Below are positions 14,700 to 22,470 of a DNA stretch of 35,803 bases, piece after piece. Below the pieces are notes generated by a model, which was not told where the DNA came from, ran no database searches, and saw only the letters and a program-made list of their open reading frames with translations. The position numbers and the translations under genes were made by a program. Origin of the DNA: a virus. The DNA is taken from IMG/VR virus record IMGVR_UViG_3300028840_001005, positions 1 through 35,803 of that record; one strand, given 5' to 3'. Positions within the stretch are counted from its first letter, which is position 1. Each line of letters starts with the position of its first letter.

Positions 14700-14835
14700 T
14701 GACTGGTGGAATGAACACTTTGACAAGTTGTTATGGTTGTTATTGGATTTGTGCATAGGTATCGTTGTTTGTTTTTTCGTTTTTGTTGCCATCACCTATA
14801 TAATTGGTGTGTTAGGATCGTATGGATCTCCGTAA
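14680..14835 (+). CDS. Tiny single-span membrane protein (51 aa)
   Basis: ATG 14680 with GGAGG 9 bases upstream. The gene overlaps the end of the previous one and the first codons of terminase. A charged Trp-rich N-terminus (about 16 residues) precedes one long hydrophobic span (about 17-45) of Leu, Ile, Val and Phe, then a short polar end. Tight overlap on both sides shows it is a translated link in the operon. Function unknown; small holin- or pinholin-like proteins look similar, but nothing else supports that. Confidence 0.65.
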   Translation: MTTRKNDDWWNEHFDKLLWLLLDLCIGIVVCFFVFVAITYIIGVLGSYGSP

Positions 14836-16780
14836 AGCCAATACATTTTTGGATCACGTCACTCAGATGAATTACAACGAACCCCCTGCCACGGTTCAGC
14901 AAATTCTTTGTGATGATGAATTTCTAGGCACTCTTACTAACAATGGAAAGTCCGTTTATCCTGTATGGCATGAAAGCCTAGAACAGATGATGACGGAGGA
15001 TAGTAAGTACATGGTGGTACTTACAGGAGCCATTGGGATTGGAAAAACTAGGGCAGCCATTCGTGGTATGATAATAGCCATGCAGCGGATTCTATGTTTG
15101 AAGGATCCGTGGGCCTTCTTCAATTTGGAGAAGGGTGGTAAAATGGCAGTTGTGTTCTTTAATCTGTCCAAGTCACAAGGTAAGAGTAAAGGATTTACTC
15201 TGTTTCAAAGCTATATCAAGTCCTCTCCTTGGTTCCGGAGACGAGGGATATTACATGGGACTAGTTATGACCATCCTAGTTCCTGGCTGGAGATTCCTTT
15301 GTTTGATTTTAAGATCGGTTCTCCCTACATGAAGGGTTTTGGTAGTTTGGGTGAGGATGTGATCTTGAGTTTACTTGACGAGATCGACTCCCCCGATGAT
15401 AGCGAAAAACAGAAGATTCGTGTAGTTAAAGCGTTTCGCTCGGCTATACGTCGACATGAATCTCGTTTCGTTATCGACGGGGAGTCTCTTGGGAAATGTT
15501 TCTTGGTGTCCTCCAAGCAAGATGAGATGTCTTTTCTGGAACCGTTCATCACAGAGATGAAGGGGACCAATAGTGTATTTGTAGTGGATGTCCCTCTTTG
15601 GGTGGCTAAACCTGATGCCATGTTTTGCGGGGAGACTTTTCCTGTATGTACAGGTGACATGTATCACCCTCCTTCCATTCTTGAGAACCAACACCAGGTG
15701 AGAGAGAAGTTGGAGAAAGGATTTAAGGTGTTGGATGTCCCCGTGGAGTTTAGGACGGAGTTCGAGAGGGACATAGTTGGTGCGTTGAAGGACTTGGCCG
15801 GAGAATCGGTGGCGTCCTTACGTAAATCCAAGTTGTTCCCTTCTGAGGAGAAATTGAAGAATTCCTATGATAAGGAAAAACAGGATCCGTTCTCCCGACA
15901 GATTATACAATTGTCGATGGATGGTCCGGAGGATCTAATCGAGTATATGGATCTCAGTAAGATTCGTGTACCCAAGGGAGTTCCCAGGTATGGGCATACA
16001 GATATAGCTTTTTCTTCCAATGGGGATACTTGTGGTTTGGCTATGTCCAGCATCAGGGATTACAAGGATCAAGAAGTAGAGTTGGAGGATGGACGGTTCG
16101 AGCTTAGGAAGATGCCTGTTGTAGAAACGGATTTTGTTGTAGGTGTACGAGGAAGGGATGGCCAGGAGATTCCTATGTTTAAGCTCCGCAAGTTTATCTT
16201 GGACTTACGATTGGTAGGATTCAACATTTGTGGATGGACGTATGACCTTAGGTTAGCGAGTTTTGAGACGGAACAGATTTTACAGAGACGGGGGATAGAA
16301 ACTGGATATCTTTCTTTAGACCGTACTAGGGAGGTATACTACGCCTTTAGAGATGTTGTGAGGGAGGGACGTTGGATCGTACACGAGAGTAAAGTACTCC
16401 ATTTTGAATTAGCCAATTTGGAGGATAGGAAGAACGAAGCCAAGATCGATCACCCCGAGAAGGTTTCCACGGTGGTGTTTTTGGAGGATGGTAAACGTAC
16501 AGATGTTGTTCTTAGTGGTTCTAAGGATTTGGCGGACGCCGCAGCTGGGTCTGTGCATAACGCCATACAAGGGGAACAAACTCCGCCCGATACAGCCAAG
16601 ATGAAGGAGATGATGAAAAAGATTCGGAATCCTGCTACCAAGGCCGCGGAGGATCCTAATGCTTGGTACGCCGATCTGAAACAAAAAGCTCCGAAGGATC
16701 CAACGGAATCCAAGGAACCAAAACGATCCAGCGTGAATACAGGTTCCATGAAGGAAATATTCAGGCGAATAGGTCGATGA
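14822..16780 (+). CDS. Terminase large subunit (packaging ATPase and nuclease)
   Basis: A 652-residue motor. Walker A is LTGAIGIGKTRAA (about 67-79) and Walker B ILSLLDEID (181-189, Asp186/Glu187), with an adenine-motif-like PVWHESLEQM before. The second half is an RNase-H-type nuclease region, with a first acidic strand in HTDIAFSSNGDTCGLAMS (about 397-414). The C-terminal 80 residues are polar and Lys-rich. It pumps DNA into the prohead through the portal and cuts it. The portal gene is 17 kb downstream rather than adjacent. The start is ATG 14822 within the small membrane gene; the stop overlaps the sigma-like gene by ATGA. Confidence 0.9.
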   Translation: MDLRKANTFLDHVTQMNYNEPPATVQQILCDDEFLGTLTNNGKSVYPVWHESLEQMMTEDSKYMVVLTGAIGIGKTRAAIRGMIIAMQRILCLKDPWAFFNLEKGGKMAVVFFNLSKSQGKSKGFTLFQSYIKSSPWFRRRGILHGTSYDHPSSWLEIPLFDFKIGSPYMKGFGSLGEDVILSLLDEIDSPDDSEKQKIRVVKAFRSAIRRHESRFVIDGESLGKCFLVSSKQDEMSFLEPFITEMKGTNSVFVVDVPLWVAKPDAMFCGETFPVCTGDMYHPPSILENQHQVREKLEKGFKVLDVPVEFRTEFERDIVGALKDLAGESVASLRKSKLFPSEEKLKNSYDKEKQDPFSRQIIQLSMDGPEDLIEYMDLSKIRVPKGVPRYGHTDIAFSSNGDTCGLAMSSIRDYKDQEVELEDGRFELRKMPVVETDFVVGVRGRDGQEIPMFKLRKFILDLRLVGFNICGWTYDLRLASFETEQILQRRGIETGYLSLDRTREVYYAFRDVVREGRWIVHESKVLHFELANLEDRKNEAKIDHPEKVSTVVFLEDGKRTDVVLSGSKDLADAAAGSVHNAIQGEQTPPDTAKMKEMMKKIRNPATKAAEDPNAWYADLKQKAPKDPTESKEPKRSSVNTGSMKEIFRRIGR

Positions 16781-17376
16781 GTGTTCACTACGATGTTATT
16801 CGAAGATTAACTACACAGTATCAACAAGGATCCAGAAAGGAAGTAACCTTCGGATTGGTGTTGAAACGTGTAGACAAGTTGCTTATGTGTTTGATGCGTA
16901 TTTGTTCCAGGAGAATGTATTCTGTAAACAAGGTGGAGCCCAATGATTTGTACCACACGGCCGTGATGGCGGTAGGGGAGGCCCTTTCCAGGGCCAAACC
17001 AGAAGAGGATGGACAAGCCATTATTACAAGGATAACTAAAACGGTGGCTCGTCGTCTTAGGTCTGTATACAAATACGGGTCTAAGCGTTGTGGTGTAGGT
17101 TTGGGGTTTCGCGAAGAGGTGGAAGGGAGGTCGTTTGATCATGATCTTGTACTGGATGTAGAAACTATTCTGAAGGGTTTTACCCCGGAGGAATTGGAAT
17201 TGATACACATGAGGTTTTCCTATTGTTACACTATGAGGGAGATTGGTGATAAATGTGGTTGTCCGATACCAACGGTGCAGTATCGTATCAACAAACTGTT
17301 GAAGAAGTTGGCGAAGGTGGCCGAGGATTACAAACCAATTCCAAGGAGAAGAAGATGGAAGAAAAAGAAAGATTAG
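16777..17376 (+). CDS. Sigma-like transcription factor
   Basis: A 199-residue protein whose layout is a small sigma factor. A helical region-2-like block (about 28-100) contains [18 protein letters not shown] region-4-like HTH follows: [44 protein letters not shown] (about 135-178), with the usual promoter -35 recognition helix position. The C-terminus is a run of Arg/Lys. The gene overlaps the terminase stop. It may direct host RNA polymerase to late promoters, such as those of the portal module. Identity is based on pattern, and no promoter set was confirmed. Confidence 0.72.
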   Translation: MSVHYDVIRRLTTQYQQGSRKEVTFGLVLKRVDKLLMCLMRICSRRMYSVNKVEPNDLYHTAVMAVGEALSRAKPEEDGQAIITRITKTVARRLRSVYKYGSKRCGVGLGFREEVEGRSFDHDLVLDVETILKGFTPEELELIHMRFSYCYTMREIGDKCGCPIPTVQYRINKLLKKLAKVAEDYKPIPRRRRWKKKKD

Positions 17377-17579
17377 TTATACGTTCAACCAAATTACGTT
17401 CTTCCTTTCGGTCTGTAACACCTCCCATCGTTAATCGAGTACCACATATAGGAAGGAACTCCGTGTGTATTTGTGGTAGTGGAAAGAAATATAAACATTG
17501 TTGTGGACGTCCTTTGAGGTTTTCAGATGATGAATCTATTCCATCGGATACTGAGGAAGAAGTGGAGGAGGGTAGTTGA
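17355..17579 (+). CDS. SEC-C motif zinc-binding protein
   Basis: A 74-residue protein, ATG 17355 with AAGGAG 6 bases upstream. Residues 33-51 read [19 protein letters not shown], the SEC-C metal-binding motif (C-x-C-8x-C-C) found at the SecA C-terminus and in many small proteins. The tail is acidic. SEC-C binds zinc and often mediates protein interaction; there is no evidence for SecA-type export here. Overlaps both neighbours. Confidence 0.8.
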   Translation: MEEKERLVIRSTKLRSSFRSVTPPIVNRVPHIGRNSVCICGSGKKYKHCCGRPLRFSDDESIPSDTEEEVEEGS

Positions 17580-17766
17580 AGCCAGTATTAACAACACATA
17601 CCGAGTGCAGTTTCGACTGTACAGGGAGTGTTGTAATTCTACCCCATTTTTTGGTGGGGGTAGAAGGAAGAATTCCCAAAATATAAATAAACGTCCCATG
17701 ACACGATTGTCCGGTTATATGTCGGAGTGTCGTGGAAACATTCGGGATAGGCGACAAGCCATTTGA
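17527..17766 (+). CDS. Small basic protein, unknown function
   Basis: A 79-residue frame that overlaps the SEC-C gene by about 50 bases and fills the space up to csrA. TGAGG stands about 8 bases before ATG 17527. It is Arg-rich with several Asn and one Cys-Cys pair and no recognised domain. Its start is uncertain, and the frame could be fortuitous, but the 180 bases would otherwise be empty in a very compact genome. Confidence 0.42.
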   Translation: MMNLFHRILRKKWRRVVEASINNTYRVQFRLYRECCNSTPFFGGGRRKNSQNINKRPMTRLSGYMSECRGNIRDRRQAI

Positions 17767-17783
17767 TAGTGAAAGGATTACAG

Positions 17784-17960
17784 ATGTTGGTGTTGACGAG
17801 ATGTAGGGATGAATCCATTGATATAAACAATGGGGAAATTTCGATAACTGTTGTGGATGTCCGAGGTGGAAAGGTTAGGTTGGGTATTGAGGCCCCCAAA
17901 CATATTCCTGTACACCGTCGTGAGATTCAGGAGAGAGTGGACGCTCAAAAAGAGAAATAG
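17784..17960 (+). CDS. csrA: CsrA-type RNA-binding translational regulator
   Basis: A 58-residue CsrA homologue starting at ATG 17784 with AAAGGA 6 bases upstream. Almost the whole protein matches: MLVLTR start (compare MLILTR), ESIDI, VDVRGGKVRLGIEAPKHIPVHRREI with the RNA-binding Arg in VHR, and a short charged C-terminus. CsrA dimers bind GGA in hairpin loops around ribosome sites to block translation or change mRNA stability. Here it may rewire host metabolism or time phage translation, whose mRNAs are full of GGA-containing ribosome sites. A longer start at 17763 is possible but lacks family support. Confidence 0.93.
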   Translation: MLVLTRCRDESIDINNGEISITVVDVRGGKVRLGIEAPKHIPVHRREIQERVDAQKEK

Positions 17961-17962
17961 CC

Positions 17963-18172
17963 ATGATTTTCCAGGTTTTGTGGACATTGGGATGTGGGTT
18001 GGTTTTTTACGTGATTCCTTTCGGGGTGTTTTTTCTCCTTGTTCGAGGGGCCTGGAGGGAGTCACGTGGTTTTGTGTTACTGATGTCTCCATGTATTTTG
18101 GGAGCCCTATTCTTTGGGGGTATTTGGTTGTTTTTGATAAGTTACGCCTTTGGTATGTTTTGGTGGTTGTAG
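17963..18172 (+). CDS. Small two-span membrane protein
   Basis: A 69-residue hydrophobic protein starting 3 bases after the csrA stop. There are two membrane spans (about residues 5-26 and 38-66), rich in Phe, Trp and Gly, separated by an RGAWRES loop. No family recognised. The ribosome site is weak, so it is probably coupled to csrA. Confidence 0.62.
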   Translation: MIFQVLWTLGCGLVFYVIPFGVFFLLVRGAWRESRGFVLLMSPCILGALFFGGIWLFLISYAFGMFWWL

Positions 18173-18173
18173 T

Positions 18174-18245
18174 ATGTTTTGGCATTTTGTACTAATTCTG
18201 ATATTGTTGCTTCTTCTGGTTATTGTTGGAAACCTGAAGAGGTAG
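18174..18245 (+). CDS. Possible 23-aa membrane peptide
   Basis: An ATG 2 bases after the previous stop opens a 23-codon frame that is one hydrophobic stretch (Leu/Ile/Val) ending Asn-Leu-Lys-Arg. The ribosome site is not clear. It might be a real micro-protein or simply a T-rich spacer; the confidence is low for that reason. Confidence 0.3.
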   Translation: MFWHFVLILILLLLLVIVGNLKR

Positions 18246-18258
18246 GGAAGGGGTTGTG

Positions 18259-18852
18259 ATGGTACTTCTGAGACAGGATTTTAGAAGGGCTGTGAAGGAA
18301 CATTGGTGTGTGGGGTGTTGTAATACAATACCCGCAGGTTGGTTGTACCATGTTTCCTCCTGGGAGGATTGTGGAAGTATTCACGAAACTAAGTTGTGTC
18401 CTAGGTGTTACTACTTATGGCGTATGTTTGTGGATGATGAATGGGGGGAGGGGGAAATCGCGGAATTCTACAGTACGGATCTTTCAGAACAGAAGCTGAG
18501 ACAATTCATTGTCCAACAGAAATGGCAGTACGGGATCGTTAGAGCCGTCGATAAGAAGGGGAACAAGTTTTATCTACACTGGAAAATAGATTCGCCCACG
18601 GAAGAGGAGGAGAAGGCCCCTCTTCCCGATAGTACGAAGGAGTATGGATATTATGGTCCTATTGTACATATGGACCCTCCCGCCTCGTATTACATAAATT
18701 CTTTACTTAAGGACCATCCGTGGAAGCGGCCTTTTTGTATCGATGCGGCGGGTAGGAATCACAAGGGTAGTTCGGTGTTTATTCCGACTAGAAAAATCAA
18801 CGAGTTCCTGAAGGATTGGAAATGGGCACAGGAAGAAAACTCCACCCAATAA
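18259..18852 (+). CDS. Cys-rich zinc-finger-like protein, unknown function
   Basis: A 197-residue protein; ATG 18259 follows a GGAAGGGG site (GTG 18256 also possible). Near the N-terminus, CVGCCNTIPAG and LCPRC flank about 28 residues, a four-Cys layout for one zinc. The middle is acidic and the C-terminal half has Trp/Tyr-rich strands. No catalytic motif seen. It may bind nucleic acid or protein; I cannot assign a function. Confidence 0.68.
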   Translation: MVLLRQDFRRAVKEHWCVGCCNTIPAGWLYHVSSWEDCGSIHETKLCPRCYYLWRMFVDDEWGEGEIAEFYSTDLSEQKLRQFIVQQKWQYGIVRAVDKKGNKFYLHWKIDSPTEEEEKAPLPDSTKEYGYYGPIVHMDPPASYYINSLLKDHPWKRPFCIDAAGRNHKGSSVFIPTRKINEFLKDWKWAQEENSTQ

Positions 18853-19121
18853 CTAATGTCTGCCAAAATTGTACTCGATACGAGGATCATCGATGTACAC
18901 TACATGATTTGCCAGTAAGTAATGTGGACACGTGCCCACACATTAAGTACAAGAGACCGTATTCACATGTTATACTTTATGAGGCCGCCCAGTACCCTCC
19001 TGGTTTGGATTTGAGTAAGGTTCCAAGAAGGAGACGGCGTTCTGTTCCTGTTTCGGTGGAAACAGAACCGAAACCGGACCGAACTCCCAAGGCCCTCGGT
19101 GGAAACCGTAATTTCTTTTGA
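18822..19121 (+). CDS. Small Cys-motif protein with basic tail
   Basis: A 99-residue protein, ATG 18822 with AAGGA 6 bases upstream, overlapping the previous gene. Residues 14-43 carry four Cys (VCQNCTR...RCTLHD...DTCPH), a compact zinc knuckle common in phage small proteins. The C-terminal part holds PRRRRRS and Pro-rich sequence. Function unknown. Confidence 0.66.
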   Translation: MGTGRKLHPITNVCQNCTRYEDHRCTLHDLPVSNVDTCPHIKYKRPYSHVILYEAAQYPPGLDLSKVPRRRRRSVPVSVETEPKPDRTPKALGGNRNFF

Positions 19122-19172
19122 CTTTGGTGTCTACCAGGTCCAGGAGGACCATAACTAGGGCGGAGATATATT

Positions 19173-19580
19173 ATGGATCCCATATACGACTCAACGACAG
19201 GAGGGACCCAGGAGGGATCCTCCTATAGTATGCAGGATATGCTCCATTTGATACGGGAGTTGGAGGAGAAGTTTGAGCCTGTTACTACTGTACGTCCTAT
19301 TTACACAGATCTAAGTACAACAGAGGAGGTACGAGTCAAAACGTGGAAAAGGTTGAATCGTCCACCAAAGGTTCGTACACGACGCTGTAGGAAACCGTCG
19401 ATGTTTCTTATGTGGTGTCCAATTCGAAAGCGATATGAATTGGTGGCTCATCCTATTTTTCGATCATACCTTCCTGAAACTATTCAATTTCCTTCCAAGG
19501 TCCTGAGAAAGCCCAATGTACAAATTACCGAAATCCTACAGGGTCCAAGATGGCTGTCACAATTGTCTCTTCTTGTATGA
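19173..19580 (+). CDS. Unknown protein (135 aa)
   Basis: ATG 19173 after a CGGAGA site. The N-terminal 40 residues are polar and acidic; residues 60-90 are Arg/Lys-rich (RLNRPPKVRTRRCRKP). The end is hydrophobic. No domain recognised. A 5-bp hairpin GGTCC-AGGA-GGACC (19137-19150) lies in its leader. The last 65 bases overlap the next gene. Confidence 0.55.
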   Translation: MDPIYDSTTGGTQEGSSYSMQDMLHLIRELEEKFEPVTTVRPIYTDLSTTEEVRVKTWKRLNRPPKVRTRRCRKPSMFLMWCPIRKRYELVAHPIFRSYLPETIQFPSKVLRKPNVQITEILQGPRWLSQLSLLV

Positions 19581-19875
19581 ACATCGTGAACGTTTAGAAA
19601 GTGGAATAGAGTTAACATTCTACTGTGATTTGAAGAGACTACGTCCGCCGGATGGTGTGGAGATTACGGAGATTCTGTCTAGTACAGGAGGTGGTACACG
19701 ATCCCGTTGGGAAAATATGGTTGATAACTTCAAGAGATGGGCCATGGGTAGACAGGTACATTTGGTAGGAAAATGTTCTAAATGGGAGGAGGATGATGGC
19801 ACGAGGGATCAAAAGAAGGTTAAGGAAAGTTTCAGACGCCGTAAACGCCGAGATATCAGCCATGACCAACAATGA
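19516..19875 (+). CDS. Cys-motif protein, unknown function
   Basis: A 119-residue protein with GCHNCLFLYEH (about residues 14-24), then TFYCDLK and GKCSKW spaced as a four-Cys zinc site. The C-terminus is Lys/Arg-rich (KKVKESFRRRKRRD). The 65-base overlap with the preceding gene and the lack of a clear ribosome site make the start uncertain; the Cys pattern supports the frame. Confidence 0.58.
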   Translation: MYKLPKSYRVQDGCHNCLFLYEHRERLESGIELTFYCDLKRLRPPDGVEITEILSSTGGGTRSRWENMVDNFKRWAMGRQVHLVGKCSKWEEDDGTRDQKKVKESFRRRKRRDISHDQQ

Positions 19876-20008
19876 TGACATGTATTCCCGTGGTTTGGCG
19901 TCCGAAGGTTACCTGGGAGGGTATAGGGACTGTCTCATGGATGTACTATCAGTGTTGAGTGGATATGATCCAACGGATCGTTCCAGGACTAATTGGTGGA
20001 AACTTTAG
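19796..20008 (+). CDS. Small protein, unknown function (70 aa)
   Basis: ATG 19796 is 5 bases after GGAGGA; ATG 19793 is too close to that site. It has a basic N-terminus (ARGIKRRLRK), then an acidic/neutral helical part and a Trp-Trp end. It overlaps the Cys-motif protein upstream. No family seen. Confidence 0.55.
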   Translation: MARGIKRRLRKVSDAVNAEISAMTNNDDMYSRGLASEGYLGGYRDCLMDVLSVLSGYDPTDRSRTNWWKL

Positions 20009-20020
20009 GAGAAAATACAG

Positions 20021-20671
20021 ATGAAGCCTCTACAGATCATGTTGTTGTTTTGTATTCTATGTGCTTGTGGATGTTCCAGTATGGGTCGGGATGTTACTGG
20101 TGTGAGCCTTGTGGCCGGTGATGGTATCCTGTACCTGGGGGATCATACACCTGGGCTTTGGCATGACAAGTGCACCAAGAACTACCAGGATCCGGAGGAG
20201 AGAACTGGATTTGGTTTCAAGTTTGATATTTTGTTTGGTCATACTGTCCGTCCTATGGGATGTTGGTGGCAGGCCGCCTTTTGGAACACGGGGGATCTTC
20301 GTATCAAAGATGTAGATTTTTCGTGTTGGGATGAACTATTCGGTCCGGAGTTGGCCGCGAAGCTACGGAACACGGATCCAAACCGGTGGAAGTATGATGT
20401 CTACAATCCCTGGTACGGAAAACATTGGGGAGTCCTGAGACTTCCAAAGTTTCTTCCTTCTTTCTATTTTAGCCTCAGTACGCCCTGGAAGTCCCTATAC
20501 ATCGGAAATAAGTCGTATAGGGTGGATGCCAGGACCGACACTCTACCCTTCCCAGGGAAGGATTTTACGTGGACCAACAAAAAGGATGAGGAGAGGTGTT
20601 TCAACGAGGAACCCGATACTTATTACATGGCTTTGTGCCCAAGTGGGTCGATTAGGAGTTCCAGGAAGTAA
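20021..20671 (+). CDS. Predicted lipoprotein, Trp-rich
   Basis: A 216-residue protein with a signal peptide (hydrophobic residues 4-14) and lipobox LCAC, with Cys16 as the likely lipidated residue; Cys18 is an alternative. TAGGAGA precedes the ATG. The mature part is rich in Trp, Tyr and Pro, with several Cys that could form disulfides outside the cytoplasm. No enzyme motif recognised. Phage lipoproteins often act in superinfection exclusion or as spanins, but this is longer than a typical o-spanin. Confidence 0.7.
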   Translation: MKPLQIMLLFCILCACGCSSMGRDVTGVSLVAGDGILYLGDHTPGLWHDKCTKNYQDPEERTGFGFKFDILFGHTVRPMGCWWQAAFWNTGDLRIKDVDFSCWDELFGPELAAKLRNTDPNRWKYDVYNPWYGKHWGVLRLPKFLPSFYFSLSTPWKSLYIGNKSYRVDARTDTLPFPGKDFTWTNKKDEERCFNEEPDTYYMALCPSGSIRSSRK

Positions 20672-20702
20672 TTAGGATGATATATGGAGGTGGAGTTTAT
20701 CA

Positions 20703-21038
20703 ATGGATGACGATAATTTACAACAGAAGATTATAAATTGGCCTTACACTAGTAGCTTCAATGAGTTACTGGAGTTGGTGAAGGAGGAATGGGCCTATCC
20801 TTCGTATTTTAGTCGGATGAAGGATAGGCCCTCTCACTTGTCCTGGAGGACCATCCTGAAGGAGAAGGGAACCTGGTGGGTTGTATCCACAGGTGGTATG
20901 TCTGACAATGAGTTTTTGATTGGGTGTTTAAAACAGAATGCCATGTTTTGGATCATGTGTTGGCAAGCCAGTTTTGTAGGTGGTCATTTTATTTTTTATG
21001 TATCGGATACCCAGGATAAACAAAAGGAGTCCGGTTAG
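20703..21038 (+). CDS. Unknown protein (111 aa)
   Basis: ATG 20703 after GGAGGTGGAG. The N-terminal 70 residues are soluble and charged. The C-terminal half is Trp/Phe-rich (FWIMCWQASFVGGHFIFYV), moderately hydrophobic but probably a folded core rather than a membrane span. No family assigned. Confidence 0.6.
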   Translation: MDDDNLQQKIINWPYTSSFNELLELVKEEWAYPSYFSRMKDRPSHLSWRTILKEKGTWWVVSTGGMSDNEFLIGCLKQNAMFWIMCWQASFVGGHFIFYVSDTQDKQKESG

Positions 21039-21039
21039 T

Positions 21040-21228
21040 ATGGAATGTATACTACATTTTGTGAGTGCTCTAGCCAAAGGGGCCGGAGGTGTACTGATTG
21101 TATTAGGTACACTGGCCTATTGTTATGTAGTTTGTGGGATGGCACACAACGAATCTAGAAGAAGAAAACAGGAACGTCGGTTGGAGGATAAAGAAAATGT
21201 CGGCAGAAGAACTGAAAGCTGTATGTGA
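21040..21228 (+). CDS. Small single-span membrane protein
   Basis: A 62-residue protein, AAGGAG 10 bases before ATG 21040. One membrane span (about residues 10-32, Gly/Val/Leu) is followed by a strongly charged, Arg/Glu-rich cytoplasmic helix. Its end overlaps the next membrane gene, which suggests a membrane-protein operon. Unknown role. Confidence 0.6.
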   Translation: MECILHFVSALAKGAGGVLIVLGTLAYCYVVCGMAHNESRRRKQERRLEDKENVGRRTESCM

Positions 21229-21541
21229 TGCCTTGAGTGGGTTAGGGGACCAGGCCCAGGCGGGATTCATTGTTTGGTGTATCAAAGAGGTGGTGGTATA
21301 TACCATCCCGTTTATTGGGTGGGCCGTCTTATTTGTCATCCTGGGTAGGGTTATTCCGAGGGCTCTTCTGGCGACGGTGAGTTGTTGGTCTAAACCTTAC
21401 TGTACTCTGATACGACTGAGGGATCTCTTGTTCAGTACAATCACGGGCCCATTGGATGGTTCCGATTGTGAAAAGATTCTAGGGGCCGTAGTGGATTTAC
21501 ATTCCGCAGGAACTGCCACAAAGAAACAAGTAGAAAGGTAG
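21197..21541 (+). CDS. Membrane protein (114 aa)
   Basis: ATG 21197 with GGAGGA 8 bases upstream. The N-terminal 25 residues are helical. One or two spans lie at about 22-60 (GFIVWCIKEVVVYTIPFIGWAVLFVILG in the sequence), then a soluble tail. No known family. Confidence 0.6.
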   Translation: MSAEELKAVCDALSGLGDQAQAGFIVWCIKEVVVYTIPFIGWAVLFVILGRVIPRALLATVSCWSKPYCTLIRLRDLLFSTITGPLDGSDCEKILGAVVDLHSAGTATKKQVER

Positions 21542-21548
21542 GGTTGTT

Positions 21549-21959
21549 ATGGATTGGAAAGTACCATTAACTATTTTGTGTTTGGCGTTCGTGCAGAATG
21601 TTTCCTTCAGTATTGTATCCAGGAGTAGGAACAGAGACAACATGACATACCATATGTTTGCTGCCTGTTTTTCCAATGGAATCTGGTTTCTTACAATGCG
21701 ACAGCTGGTACGTTCCGAACTGAATGGGTGGCTCCTGATTCCCTACGTGATGGGAACAGTGACTGGGTCCTTGGCCGGAGTGCGGGTGTCGATGTTTATT
21801 GAGCGTCTCATTGGGGCCACGGCGGATGGACACGTGAAGAAGAAACCTCGTAAGAAACATCCTGTTATAGAGGATGAAGGAAGGGAACCACTTTCTAGGA
21901 CCCTCCAGGATGGTCGTGGAAAATTTCATATTGTTGAGGATAAGGACAAAAAAGCATGA
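21549..21959 (+). CDS. Phage membrane protein with basic tail
   Basis: A 136-residue protein with about three hydrophobic segments (residues 5-20, 32-50, 60-80), including a Gly-rich GTVTGSLAGVRVSMFIERLIGATADGHV-type region. The C-terminal 45 residues are cytoplasmic-like and Lys-rich. The Gly/Ala segment and following ADGHV resemble small conserved phage membrane proteins of unknown function. Overlaps the next gene by ATGA. Confidence 0.6.
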   Translation: MDWKVPLTILCLAFVQNVSFSIVSRSRNRDNMTYHMFAACFSNGIWFLTMRQLVRSELNGWLLIPYVMGTVTGSLAGVRVSMFIERLIGATADGHVKKKPRKKHPVIEDEGREPLSRTLQDGRGKFHIVEDKDKKA

Positions 21960-22462
21960 CACTTACACCTGAACAGGAAAGTTGGGTCAAGGACATATTT
22001 AGTAACGGTATCGACAGCCAGAAGTTACAAGAGTGTTGGGAGAAGGAGATTCAGCTAGGAGGTCTACCAACGAATTTGGAATACACGGCGGGGATGATGA
22101 CTGGGACCCTATTCGAACATCCGGATGGACAGGACATGTATGATGAGTTCCTCCCTACAGTGGCCGCCAGGGTGGCCATGTTGTGTGTGGAGCTTCCAAA
22201 AAGGATGCAGACCTGGTGTAAGTTGGGAGAGGATGCTTTACCATTCATGTCAAACGTGATGCGGATCATTACCGCCTTTTTATGTTTTCAGTATTTGACG
22301 GAGTATACAGTACCGACACTTCGTGAGATACAGGAAATGGTCAAGAAGGACCAGGAACTGAGTTTGGAGGACTTTACTTGTTTCGATTGTTCCTTTTGGA
22401 AAACCTGTGAGTACGCCTTTGATGGTTACAATACTGGTGGGGATTGTTTGGCTACGAAATAG
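21956..22462 (+). CDS. Unknown protein (168 aa)
   Basis: ATGA overlap at the start. It is mainly helical, with a C-terminal Cys cluster (FTCFDCSFWKTCEY and DCLATK) that could bind zinc. No catalytic motif visible. Followed at 9 bases by another Cys-rich gene. Confidence 0.6.
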   Translation: MTLTPEQESWVKDIFSNGIDSQKLQECWEKEIQLGGLPTNLEYTAGMMTGTLFEHPDGQDMYDEFLPTVAARVAMLCVELPKRMQTWCKLGEDALPFMSNVMRIITAFLCFQYLTEYTVPTLREIQEMVKKDQELSLEDFTCFDCSFWKTCEYAFDGYNTGGDCLATK

Positions 22463-22470
22463 GAGGTAGG

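Noticed and set aside
14680-14835. Naming this small membrane protein a holin
   Set aside because: Only size and hydrophobicity support it; no endolysin is adjacent, so it was left unnamed.
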